The notes beneath the pieces are model-generated. The model saw only the letters and a program-made list of their open reading frames with translations, had not been told where the DNA came from and ran no database searches. A stretch of DNA of 64,000 nucleotides from Bacteroidia bacterium (GTDB lineage: Bacteria; Bacteroidota; Bacteroidia; UKL13-3), in contig JAIOYZ010000003.1 in the NCBI GenBank assembly GCA_021740845.1, positions 180,522 through 244,521 on the forward strand, written 5' to 3'. This document shows, piece by piece, positions 26,439-34,414 of this stretch. A program made the translations under genes and the position numbers. The first letter of the stretch is position 1, and each line of letters opens with the position of its first letter.

Positions 26439-27322
26439 AAACCTAGTTGAATCAAAAATGCGATAACAAAGCTACTTAAAGAAAGCCATTTTAAAAGGGG
26501 ATCAAAACTTAAATGTTCTTTTGCTTTCCAAGCTAAAAATAGGTTCAACAAAACCAAAGCGCTACTTCCAATTGTTACGTAAATTGGCAAATGGTTATTC
26601 CAAATAAATAGGTTCAAACCGAACCCTGCAATTAGTAATAAAAGGTAATGATAGATTTTAGCATTGCTTAAACCCAAGCGCACTGGAATACTATTTTTAC
26701 CTGCAGAATTATCCGAAGGTATATCGCGCATGTTGTTGAGGTTTAAAACGCCAACTGAAAGGCAACCAAAAGATATGGAAAGTAAGAGGGCATTTTCACT
26801 AATTGAATTTGTTTGTAAATATTGAGCTCCCATAACAGATACAAACCCAAAGAAAATAAATACACTTATATCTCCAAGTCCCATATAACCATATGGTCGT
26901 TTGCCATTTGTATATCCAATGGCTGCTAATATGCTAGCAATACCAATGGCTAACAAAATAAGTGTTGCTTGCATGCCAATTATGGGCATGGATACAAAAA
27001 GTAAAATGCAGCCAGAAACAAATGAAAGGATGGCAAATAGTATCAAGGCAGTTTTCATATTTTCTTTGGAAATATTACCAGATTGCACGGCACGTTTTGG
27101 ACCTTTTCTTCCGTCATGGTCGGCACCGTGGATAGAATCTCCATAATCATTTGCCAAATTAGAAAGTATTTGTAAAAGTAAAGCAGTTAACAAAGTAAAG
27201 CCTCCAACAGCCCAGTTTGTTAAGCCCTGATTTTGAGCGCAAATTAGTCCTGCCCAAATACAAGAAAGGGAGAGGAATAAGGTTCTTAAGCGAAAAGCAG
27301 CTATCCAATGGGATATTTTCAT
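26435..27322 (-). CDS. menA: 1,4-Dihydroxy-2-naphthoate prenyltransferase
   Basis: UbiA-family membrane enzyme that joins DHNA to a polyprenyl chain, giving demethylmenaquinone. It is 295 residues from the ATG at 27322 (MKISHWIAAFRLRTLFLS, the conserved MenA start); an upstream ATG would add 17 residues running into the divergent gene. The allylic diphosphate site NLANDYGDSIHGADHDGRKGP (split NDxxD-like) lies near residue 56, and the second aspartate-containing loop (NNMRDIPSDNSAGKNSIPV) near 193. About eight hydrophobic helices are visible. It is the first gene of the menA-menC-kinase operon; its start codon is 1 nt from that of the divergent ClC gene. Confidence 0.93.
   Translation of the reverse strand: MKISHWIAAFRLRTLFLSLSCIWAGLICAQNQGLTNWAVGGFTLLTALLLQILSNLANDYGDSIHGADHDGRKGPKRAVQSGNISKENMKTALILFAILSFVSGCILLFVSMPIIGMQATLILLAIGIASILAAIGYTNGKRPYGYMGLGDISVFIFFGFVSVMGAQYLQTNSISENALLLSISFGCLSVGVLNLNNMRDIPSDNSAGKNSIPVRLGLSNAKIYHYLLLLIAGFGLNLFIWNNHLPIYVTIGSSALVLLNLFLAWKAKEHLSFDPLLKWLSLSSFVIAFLIQLGL
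26610..26619 (+). repeat. GGTTCAAACC element (coding), long form
   Basis: GGTTCAAACCGAACCC inside menA; read on the minus strand as Gly-Leu-Asn (GFGLNL). Confidence 0.88.
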
Positions 27323-27323
27323 T

Positions 27324-29141
27324 ATGTTTGTCTTGATGAGCCAGCAAATTAAATACATTCGGTTCTTGCTCAAATATCCTGTTTATAAGTTTTTCAAAGA
27401 AAGAAACAGGTTTATCAGCAACCAAAATTTTCTGATCATTGCCAGTGTCCTTGTAGCGATAGTGGTAAGTCTTGCCGCCATTATCCTAAAATGGGCAATT
27501 CATTCTATCGAATCTTTTTTAATTAACACTAGTTTTTTAGAGCTTCGGTATCAAATTGTATTGTATCCAGTTATCGGTATTGTGCTATCACTATCCTTTA
27601 TTAGATACGTTTTTGGGCTTAAAAAATTTGATAAAGGTTTGGCAAGTATCATTTACAAGATTAATTATAAAAAGGGAAACATAGAAACTTACCACACTTA
27701 TGCGCATATGGTAAGTAGTGCATTTACGGTGAGTTTGGGTGGATCGGTTGGGGTAGAAGCTCCAATTGCTATAACAGGTTCTGCCATTGGTAGTAATTTG
27801 GGTAAACGACTTTTCTTAAACGATGGCGATAGGAATTTACTTTTGGCTTGTGGCGCATCTGCGGGCATTTCTGCCATTTTTAATTGTCCTATTGGTGCGG
27901 TAATTTTTGCTTTAGAAGTATTGTTAAGAAGAGTAAGTGTGCCAGCGTTTGTTCCTTTGTTAATAGCCTCTGCTACTGCATCTGTTATGAGTAATATCTT
28001 TTATAAAGGGCAGTTAATAGTGTACAATGCTGGAAATTGGGAAATTGGTGCCATTCCGTATTATTCTCTTTTTGCCTTTTTGTGTGGATTAATTTCGATG
28101 TATACCATTCGCATGATATATGGTATTGAAAATAGGTTTCACAACAAAGACCAAAAGTTTCCAAAAGCGATTGTGCAAGGCTTTGTAGTAGGTGGTTTGA
28201 TCCTATTTTCGCCCCTGCTGTATGGGGAAGGATATTTTGTAATTAACCAGATGTTGAACGGCACCTTTGATAAATACATGGAAGGAATCGCCTATCAGAG
28301 TACTTTTGGTTATAATGTGGTGTTCTTGGTATTTATTTTAGCAACCCTTTTGTTAAAACCAATAGCAGCGGCATTTACAGTAAGTTCGGGTGGTAATGGA
28401 GGTATATTTGCTCCTTCTTTATTTATAGGTGCCATGTTTGGTTTGTTCTTTTCAAGACTGCTCAATTTAACTGGATTGGTGGAGCTAAATGAGTTGAATT
28501 TTATTGTTACCGGAATGGCAGGAATTCTTAGTGGGGTTGTTAGTGCTCCTTTAACTGGCATCTTTATGATTGCAGAAGTAGCAGGAGGATATACCTTATT
28601 TGTTCCATTAATGATAGTTTCTGCTGGTAGTTTTTTTGTTACAAGAATTTTTGAACCAAACAGCATTTACACTAAAAAACTTGCTCATGATGGATACTTA
28701 AATCCCTCACCTGAAATTGAAGTGCTAAAATTGTTTTCGGTGCGGGCTATTATGGAAAGTGATTTCCCAAGTTTTCTCCCTGATGATTCGTTGAGAAAAG
28801 TAACAGAAGTGGTTTCATCAACCCGAAGAAATGTTTTCCCAGTAATTAAGCGGAATGGACATCTGTTAGGTGTTATAACTATGGGTTCTGTAAAACCGTT
28901 TTTATTTAAGCAAGAATCTTACGATAGGGTAAAAGCATCAGAAATGATGCTTACAGATATTATTACTGCCGACATCAACGACACTTTGGAAGAAATGATG
29001 CAACAGTTTGATGCATATCCAGAGATTTTTTATATCCCTGTTTTGCAGAATAGAAAATTTGTAGGATTTGTTTCAAAAAGCAATTTGTTAAATAAATACA
29101 AGTCGCTTATGAACGATTGGGTGCAGGAACAAGCCAATTAA
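27324..29141 (+). CDS. ClC chloride channel/antiporter with CBS domain pair
   Basis: 605 residues. The ClC membrane core (about 35-445) has the selectivity regions GGSVGVEAPIA (gating glutamate kept; the classical GxEGP is here GVEAP), GASAGISAIFNCPIGAVIFALE, SSGGNGGIFAPSLFIGA, and GILSGVVSAPLTGIFMIAE. The C-terminal 140 residues form two CBS motifs (SDFPSFLPDDSLRKVTEVV; LTDIITADINDTLEEMMQQF), usually nucleotide-binding regulators. It moves Cl- across the inner membrane, as channel or H+/Cl- exchanger. A second ATG at 27336 would leave more room between it and menA. Its stop overlaps the convergent response-regulator gene by 4 nt. Confidence 0.93.
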   Translation: MFVLMSQQIKYIRFLLKYPVYKFFKERNRFISNQNFLIIASVLVAIVVSLAAIILKWAIHSIESFLINTSFLELRYQIVLYPVIGIVLSLSFIRYVFGLKKFDKGLASIIYKINYKKGNIETYHTYAHMVSSAFTVSLGGSVGVEAPIAITGSAIGSNLGKRLFLNDGDRNLLLACGASAGISAIFNCPIGAVIFALEVLLRRVSVPAFVPLLIASATASVMSNIFYKGQLIVYNAGNWEIGAIPYYSLFAFLCGLISMYTIRMIYGIENRFHNKDQKFPKAIVQGFVVGGLILFSPLLYGEGYFVINQMLNGTFDKYMEGIAYQSTFGYNVVFLVFILATLLLKPIAAAFTVSSGGNGGIFAPSLFIGAMFGLFFSRLLNLTGLVELNELNFIVTGMAGILSGVVSAPLTGIFMIAEVAGGYTLFVPLMIVSAGSFFVTRIFEPNSIYTKKLAHDGYLNPSPEIEVLKLFSVRAIMESDFPSFLPDDSLRKVTEVVSSTRRNVFPVIKRNGHLLGVITMGSVKPFLFKQESYDRVKASEMMLTDIITADINDTLEEMMQQFDAYPEIFYIPVLQNRKFVGFVSKSNLLNKYKSLMNDWVQEQAN

Positions 29142-29527
29142 TTTTTGTGTATTGGCACCAAGCAGATTTGGAGAATTTCCTCCATCATATCCTTTGATAA
29201 TGGTTTTACGAAGAACCCCGAAAGCAATTCTGCTGCATTAGCCCTTTTTTTATCATTAGGGTCGAGGGAGGAAGTAAGCATTACGATAGGAAATTTCTTT
29301 TCAAATGTTGCGTACCTATCTAAAAACTCCCAACCATTTATGCGAGGCATATTAATGTCTAATAGAATTAAATCAAAGGTTTGATCTGTGCTGGCAAGGA
29401 AGGTTAAAGCCTCAGTAGGGTCTAAGAAATTTGTAACTTCAAACTGAATTCCCATTTTTCTTAGCATGCGTTCGTTGGCCATATTATTAATAAAGTCATC
29501 GTCGATTTGAAGGATTTTTGTTTTCAT
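29138..29527 (-). CDS. Single-domain response regulator
   Basis: 129 residues forming only a receiver domain: acidic pocket QIDDD (about 7-11), phosphoacceptor D57 in LILLDINMPRINGWEF, MLTSS (switch Thr/Ser), and FVKPLS (conserved lysine). No output domain is present, so it must act on a protein partner or in a phosphorelay. It starts 4 nt after the PAS/DHp kinase-like gene and is surely its partner. Its 3' end overlaps the ClC stop by 4 nt. Confidence 0.93.
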   Translation of the reverse strand: MKTKILQIDDDFINNMANERMLRKMGIQFEVTNFLDPTEALTFLASTDQTFDLILLDINMPRINGWEFLDRYATFEKKFPIVMLTSSLDPNDKKRANAAELLSGFFVKPLSKDMMEEILQICLVPIHKN

Positions 29528-29531
29528 GGTT

Positions 29532-31058
29532 TTAGTAGTTTGTATGAGTAAGGCTTTTGTTAATTGTTTTTATAATATCATCTAGTTGGCGAACCGACTC
29601 GTGCAGATGGTCTATGGTTTGCTGGTCTTCTTCACCCAAGCCAGATGCCACGTGTAGCAATGAAGAAAGAGAGATTAAATTAGCAACAGGACGTCTTATA
29701 ATATGCGAAAGAGTAAAACTATATTCTTCAAAGCGTTTCGTTTGTTCAATTAATTTTTCTTCATGAATTCGTTTTAAAGTAATGTTGTTGGTAAGGGCAA
29801 CCACACCTTCTGTTTGGTCTTTTTCATCAGAAATTGAGAACAAGCTAACCTCAAAATAGCTAGTGCTAGCACTTTTATTAGACAATGTAGAGTCTTGTTT
29901 AAATTCGATAGTTTTCTCGTAATTAATTATTTCGTTTGTGTTCAATGCCTTTTTAAAATATTCGGGTTGAACACAATGTGTTATCTCTTGATTTTGAAAA
30001 ATATTGAATTGATGAAGGTTAATTGAAGTCTTTTCTAGATGCAGGTTTTGAAGTTGCATTTGGTTGATTTTTCTGAGATTTCCATTTTTATCGAATAGCT
30101 CAAAACCAATTGGCATTTTATTAATTGTTGCATCTAGTAATTTTTGTAATTCGATTCGTTCCTTTTCATAGCGTTTTTTCTTGCTGATATCTTTGCTAAT
30201 TATTGTAACGCCATAAATTTTTTGAGAGGAGTCCTTCATTGGATTTACTGTGTATTCCATGCAAGGGTTACCATCTAAGCTTCCATCAGTTTCAATTGTA
30301 AATGCCTCACCATTTAATCCTCTATCGTAAAGATTTTTGAAAAACAAGAGATCCTGTTCATCATTAATAAAACTTAAAATGGGGTCGCCTATTGTTAGTT
30401 TTTTACTAGACGATTTCAATAATTGCTTTTCAAAATGGGAGTTTCCACGGATATAAGAGTAGGTTTTATCAATGCACCAAATATTTGAACTTGTATTTTC
30501 AATTAAGGAATCGTAACCCCACATGGTTTGATTAAGTTCTTGGTTTTTTTTAATCAATTCTTCCTGTGTTTTTTGAAGGTGCACAAGAGAATTGTAGAAT
30601 AAGCTTGTAAATCCCATGGCAGGAATAAGAATCATGAGAATGATAGATAGGTCGGTACCTTTTGTAACCTCTCCGATTGTTATTCCAATGATGAAAATAA
30701 AAGAGTAGAAGAGCTGAATCCATTTCTTTTCAACTAGAAAAATTGCATAAAACACTAATGAGACGGTATAACCTGCAAATGAAATTTCTATTGGACTGAA
30801 ATAATTGGCTAGCATTACTAGGGTAAAGGAAATAGGGAGGCCAATTAAAAATAGATTTTTATTTGTATAAATTGATAGAGGTAATAACCCCATATTGAGG
30901 CAGCTAATGGCTAATGAAATAATAATATATTTGGGATTAAGCTGCGATTGATAGGCGATATAAACCAATACCATGGCTTCAACAAAAAGCAATGATTTTT
31001 TTGCAGAGGCAAAAAAAGGCGTTGCCGTGTATTTCCTGAAATTAGTTTGATTTGCCAT
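29532..31058 (-). CDS. Membrane PAS sensor with histidine dimerisation domain but no ATPase domain
   Basis: 508 residues. Several hydrophobic helices occupy residues 1-165. Two PAS domains follow (about 180-295, with VTIISKDISKKKRYEKERIEL after it, and about 305-425, ending VVALTNNITLKRIHEEKLIE). The C-terminus is a DHp segment with the H-box YSFTLSHIIRRPVANLISL (H about 452) and its second helix (IDHLHESVRQLDDIIKTINK). The protein then stops: no N, G1 or G2 boxes of a HATPase_c domain are present, and the response regulator begins 4 nt later. It may be phosphorylated in trans, act as phosphatase/scaffold for the regulator, or be a shortened gene that still works. Confidence 0.85.
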   Translation of the reverse strand: MANQTNFRKYTATPFFASAKKSLLFVEAMVLVYIAYQSQLNPKYIIISLAISCLNMGLLPLSIYTNKNLFLIGLPISFTLVMLANYFSPIEISFAGYTVSLVFYAIFLVEKKWIQLFYSFIFIIGITIGEVTKGTDLSIILMILIPAMGFTSLFYNSLVHLQKTQEELIKKNQELNQTMWGYDSLIENTSSNIWCIDKTYSYIRGNSHFEKQLLKSSSKKLTIGDPILSFINDEQDLLFFKNLYDRGLNGEAFTIETDGSLDGNPCMEYTVNPMKDSSQKIYGVTIISKDISKKKRYEKERIELQKLLDATINKMPIGFELFDKNGNLRKINQMQLQNLHLEKTSINLHQFNIFQNQEITHCVQPEYFKKALNTNEIINYEKTIEFKQDSTLSNKSASTSYFEVSLFSISDEKDQTEGVVALTNNITLKRIHEEKLIEQTKRFEEYSFTLSHIIRRPVANLISLSSLLHVASGLGEEDQQTIDHLHESVRQLDDIIKTINKSLTHTNY

Positions 31059-31134
31059 TGAAACAAATATATGTCAAATAAAATAAAATTTAATACCATA
31101 TATCACGTAAAATTTACCATTTAATAATTCGTTT

Positions 31135-31144
31135 GGTTCAAACC
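31135..31144 (+). repeat. GGTTCAAACC element, between divergent genes
   Basis: TTTGGTTCAAACCGAAATT, 76 nt upstream of the PAS sensor start and about 100 nt upstream of the 112-residue protein. Confidence 0.9.
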
Positions 31145-31220
31145 GAAATTTAATTTGCATATTATTAAAGATAAAAATTGGGTTTATTTTGGATAAAGTA
31201 TGAAAACAGTTTAAAAAATA

Positions 31221-31228
31221 TAATTTTG
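31221..31228 (+). promoter_or_regulatory. -7 promoter box TAATTTTG
   Basis: Exact match to TAnnTTTG, 25 nt before the ATG at 31246. Confidence 0.55.
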
Positions 31229-31245
31229 CCGAACAAAAAATACAC

Positions 31246-31584
31246 ATGAAGCAGATAATTGACAAGATTAAGGCCGAGCTAAAAAAGGATGAATTTAACA
31301 CCGCTCAGGTTGTTACATTAATGAAGGAATTGCGTGAATATTTCAAGGCCAACCATAAGGAGCCTGGTTATGTGAAGATGATTCGCTTGGCATATGAAAA
31401 TTTAGAAGAAAATGAAGATTACACTTTTCTATATTTAGAAGATGACGGTGGAAAAGAGAATTTAGAATATTTGATTGATTTATTAGGTGATCATTCTAAT
31501 AAATACAATAGAGAGGAATTACAAGATATCCGAAATTTGATGGAAGGAATTGTTCCAGAAGATGAGGATGCTGAAGGAGAATAA
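31246..31584 (+). CDS. Small acidic protein of unknown function
   Basis: 112 residues, strongly helical and acidic towards the C-terminus (EGIVPEDEDAEGE), with no signal peptide, so cytoplasmic. I do not recognise a family. The gene has a clean promoter box 25 nt upstream and a perfect terminator hairpin directly downstream, so it appears to be a genuine single gene. purE follows after the terminator. Confidence 0.75.
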   Translation: MKQIIDKIKAELKKDEFNTAQVVTLMKELREYFKANHKEPGYVKMIRLAYENLEENEDYTFLYLEDDGGKENLEYLIDLLGDHSNKYNREELQDIRNLMEGIVPEDEDAEGE

Positions 31585-31593
31585 ATAATTTTT

Positions 31594-31620
31594 AAAAGCC
31601 CGATATCGGGCTTTTATTTT
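31594..31620 (+). terminator. Perfect-palindrome terminator
   Basis: A 22-nt perfect palindrome (AAAAGCCCGAT and its complement) is followed by a T-rich run, 9 nt after the acidic-protein stop and just ahead of purE. Confidence 0.9.
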
Positions 31621-31635
31621 TTTTAATACTATATC

Positions 31636-32154
31636 ATGGCAAATATACAAGTTGGAATTATCATGGGGTCGGATAGCGACCTTGAAGTGATGAAAGAGGC
31701 TGCTAAAATCTTGGAAGATTTTAAAGTGGGTTTTGAAATTACGGTGGTTTCTGCCCATAGAACTCCAGAAAGAATGTTTAATTATGCTAAAGAGGCAAAA
31801 GGAAGAGGACTTCAACTTATAATTGCTGGAGCTGGTGGTGCTGCTCATTTACCTGGAATGGTTGCCGCTATTACAACATTACCTGTTATTGGAGTTCCGG
31901 TTCAACTTAAAACCTTATCTGGTTTGGATTCACTTTTATCAATCGTTCAAATGCCAGGCGGTGTACCTGTTGCAACAGTTGCCATTAACAATGCCAAAAA
32001 TGCAGGTTTATTAGCTGTTCAAATTTTGGCTCTTCAAAATGAAGAATTAAGTGCAGAAATGCAAAAATACAAAGACACCATGCGCGATGAAGTTTTGGTA
32101 AAAGCCGAAAAAGTGGAAAAAGGCAGGAAGCAAATTGGCTTCAGAAACGACTGA
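31636..32154 (+). CDS. purE: N5-carboxyaminoimidazole ribonucleotide mutase
   Basis: Purine synthesis enzyme that moves the carboxylate of N5-CAIR to give CAIR. The 172 residues carry the class I PurE signature: [16 protein letters not shown] (about 7-22), [16 protein letters not shown] (about 36-51, catalytic His) and [15 protein letters not shown] (about 68-82). The usual partner purK is not in the window. The ATG lies only about 15 nt after the previous terminator run, so its promoter may lie within or before that hairpin. Confidence 0.96.
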   Translation: MANIQVGIIMGSDSDLEVMKEAAKILEDFKVGFEITVVSAHRTPERMFNYAKEAKGRGLQLIIAGAGGAAHLPGMVAAITTLPVIGVPVQLKTLSGLDSLLSIVQMPGGVPVATVAINNAKNAGLLAVQILALQNEELSAEMQKYKDTMRDEVLVKAEKVEKGRKQIGFRND

Positions 32155-32226
32155 GCCTAAGATGAATTAAAATCATTTGGTAATTCACACCAAGGGCGCT
32201 ATTTTGTAAACCTAAATATTAATCCG

Positions 32227-32865
32227 TTGGACAGTTTTTGGGACTTATTTAAACCGGAAGAATTGATACGATTTGGAGGTTTGTTTTTACTCCTTGTTGT
32301 AATCTTTTTAGAAAATGGTGTCTTTTTTGGCTTTTTCTTGCCAGGAGATTCTCTGCTTTTTACAGCAGGTTTATTATGCTATCTTGGGGTTTTGGATGTA
32401 GAGCTATCTCACCTTATTTTTTATATTGGATTTGCTGCTATTGCTGGATATTACGCTGGTTATTGGTTTGGCTATAAGACGGGGGAGGCGCTTTATAAAA
32501 AGGAAGACACTCTATTCTTTAAGAAAAAGTATATCACTACCGCAGAAGATTTCTATAAAAAATATGGAGGTATTGCCTTAGTTATGGGAAGGTTTTTACC
32601 CATCATCAGAACCTTTGCACCAATATTAGCAGGAGTTGTAAAGGTTCGTCCTATTATTTTCTTTTTGTTCAATGTAGTAGGTGCCTTCTTATGGCCATTA
32701 ACTATAGTAACTTCCGGATATTATGTAGGGCAATTAATTCCTAATGCACTCGATTACCTCAATTACGTAGTAATCGCATTTATTCTAGTTACATCTATTC
32801 CTATTTATTCTTCTTTTAGAAAAGAACGACTAAGAAAGAAAGAACTGTCAGCTAAGAAAGATTAG
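32227..32865 (+). CDS. DedA-family membrane protein
   Basis: 212 residues of the DedA/VTT family, implicated in lipid carrier (undecaprenyl phosphate) flipping in several bacteria. The conserved block is present: FFGFFLPGDSLLFTAGLL (about 35-52), GYWFGYKTGEALY, and KYGGIALVMGRFLPIIRTFAPILAGV (about 114-139), with further helices and a basic C-terminal tail (RKERLRKKELSAKK). The start is a TTG; no in-frame ATG or GTG gives a complete first domain. The 3' end overlaps the convergent FkbM gene by 14 nt. Confidence 0.88.
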   Translation: MDSFWDLFKPEELIRFGGLFLLLVVIFLENGVFFGFFLPGDSLLFTAGLLCYLGVLDVELSHLIFYIGFAAIAGYYAGYWFGYKTGEALYKKEDTLFFKKKYITTAEDFYKKYGGIALVMGRFLPIIRTFAPILAGVVKVRPIIFFLFNVVGAFLWPLTIVTSGYYVGQLIPNALDYLNYVVIAFILVTSIPIYSSFRKERLRKKELSAKKD

Positions 32866-33637
32866 AAACTTTTTTTGCGTAGATATTGAAGTTATCTACA
32901 TGGCCGTATTCAAATTTGCAAATTGAGTTCAAGGTGTCTCTAATCAAGGATTCGCCCGATAGTTTTTCTTCAATAATTAAAGTTACATCTTCAAAATATT
33001 GGAAGAATTTGGTAGCTCCTTTTATCATTTCTACTTCCATTCCTTCTACATCAATTTTAACCAAAATTCTTGTTTTTGGGTTCAACCCGAAATTGCTAAA
33101 CATATCATCTAGTGCATTAATTTCAAATCTTTCTGTAAGGCTTGTACTTTGGTCTACACGCTTACTTGCACCAGGGTTGGTGGTATTAATTTGGAAATTT
33201 TCAATGCTATGTTTGCTTCCTAAACCATAATTAAAGGCTTTCACATTACCCTCGACTTTGTTTAGCAAAATGTTTTTGGTAATCATATTATAACTTGCAC
33301 TTACTGGCTCAAAGGCAAAACAGGAAAATCCTTTGTGGCCAAGCCAAATGCAGTATTCGCCTAAACAAGCGCCAATATCAAAGAAAACATCAAATTGGTG
33401 GTTTTCTATAAAATGTTTAATATCTATTTCGTAGGCATAATTGATATATTGGAAATCTAAAGTTCCTTTACGGGTATCAAATTCACCCATACTGGTTTTC
33501 ATTCTTTTACCATTGGCAAAAGATTTTCTGGTGAACATGTATAAAAAGGAATTCTTTACTGCAGCAAATTCGCCATAACGGAGGTATTCGTAAAAATAGA
33601 ATGAATAAACCTTAACCCTGTTTAATAAGTAGTTCAT
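32852..33637 (-). CDS. FkbM-family SAM methyltransferase
   Basis: 261 residues. The SAM-binding site FFDIGACLGEYCIWLG (about 81-96) and the acidic FEPVSASY motif are typical of FkbM methyltransferases, as is VKIDVEGMEVEMIKGA (about 189-204). They methylate hydroxyls on sugars or small molecules; the target is unknown. A second, divergent FkbM gene lies at 42990-43736. No glycan cluster surrounds either. Confidence 0.85.
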   Translation of the reverse strand: MNYLLNRVKVYSFYFYEYLRYGEFAAVKNSFLYMFTRKSFANGKRMKTSMGEFDTRKGTLDFQYINYAYEIDIKHFIENHQFDVFFDIGACLGEYCIWLGHKGFSCFAFEPVSASYNMITKNILLNKVEGNVKAFNYGLGSKHSIENFQINTTNPGASKRVDQSTSLTERFEINALDDMFSNFGLNPKTRILVKIDVEGMEVEMIKGATKFFQYFEDVTLIIEEKLSGESLIRDTLNSICKFEYGHVDNFNIYAKKVSNLS

Positions 33638-33736
33638 ATTGTTTAAGTATGCTACAAATTAATGTGTTAATTTTTTGTTTCAAACAATTAGATACATAAA
33701 ATTAGCCCCAAGGTATGTTAATTTGTATGCTCAACT

Positions 33737-34414
33737 ATGCAAGAAGGTAAACTCATATTAATTCCAACACCAATTGGAAACCTAGAAGACATTACGCTTC
33801 GTGGCTTAAGAATGCTAAAAGAAGCGGATGCTATTTTGGCGGAAGACACTAGGCAAACGGTTAAGTTGTTGAACCATTATGAGATTTCTAAACCTTTATG
33901 GAGCTATCATGCGCACAATGAACACAAGCAAGTTGCACACTTAATTGAGGAAATGCAAGGAGGCAAAGTTTTAGGAATGGTAAGTGATGCTGGAACTCCT
34001 GCCATTAGCGACCCTGGTTTTCTTTTGGTGAGAGAATGTCTAAAAGCAGGCATTTCTGTTGAGTGTTTACCGGGTGCAACCGCCTTTGTTCCTGCCTTGG
34101 TAAAAAGTGGTTTGCCTTCGGATGCTTTCATTTTTCTTGGGTTTTTGCCAGAGAAAAAAGGTAGACAAACAGCTTTCAAAGCCCTTGTAGATATTGAAAC
34201 TACCATGATTTTTTACGAAAGTCCACACCGATTGCTAAAGACGCTTACCCAATTTGGAGAGTATTTAGGATTGGAAAGACAAGCAAGCGTGAGCAGAGAA
34301 CTAACCAAAATGTTTGAGGAAACCATTAATGGTTCCATAGCCGAATTGATTCATCATTTTTCTAACCACCCCATTAAAGGAGAATTTGTACTTGTTGTTG
34401 AAGGTAAAAAATAA
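33737..34414 (+). CDS. rsmI: 16S rRNA (cytidine-1402-2'-O)-methyltransferase
   Basis: Methylates the ribose of C1402 in 16S rRNA. The 225 residues show the family pattern ILIPTPIGNLEDITLRGL (about 6-23), AEDTRQTVKLLNHY, MVSDAGTPAISDPG (about 81-94) and FYESPHRL. Bacteroidota forms are shorter than E. coli RsmI (about 285), as here. The 3' end overlaps the likely starts of lnt, suggesting co-translation. Confidence 0.94.
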   Translation: MQEGKLILIPTPIGNLEDITLRGLRMLKEADAILAEDTRQTVKLLNHYEISKPLWSYHAHNEHKQVAHLIEEMQGGKVLGMVSDAGTPAISDPGFLLVRECLKAGISVECLPGATAFVPALVKSGLPSDAFIFLGFLPEKKGRQTAFKALVDIETTMIFYESPHRLLKTLTQFGEYLGLERQASVSRELTKMFEETINGSIAELIHHFSNHPIKGEFVLVVEGKK

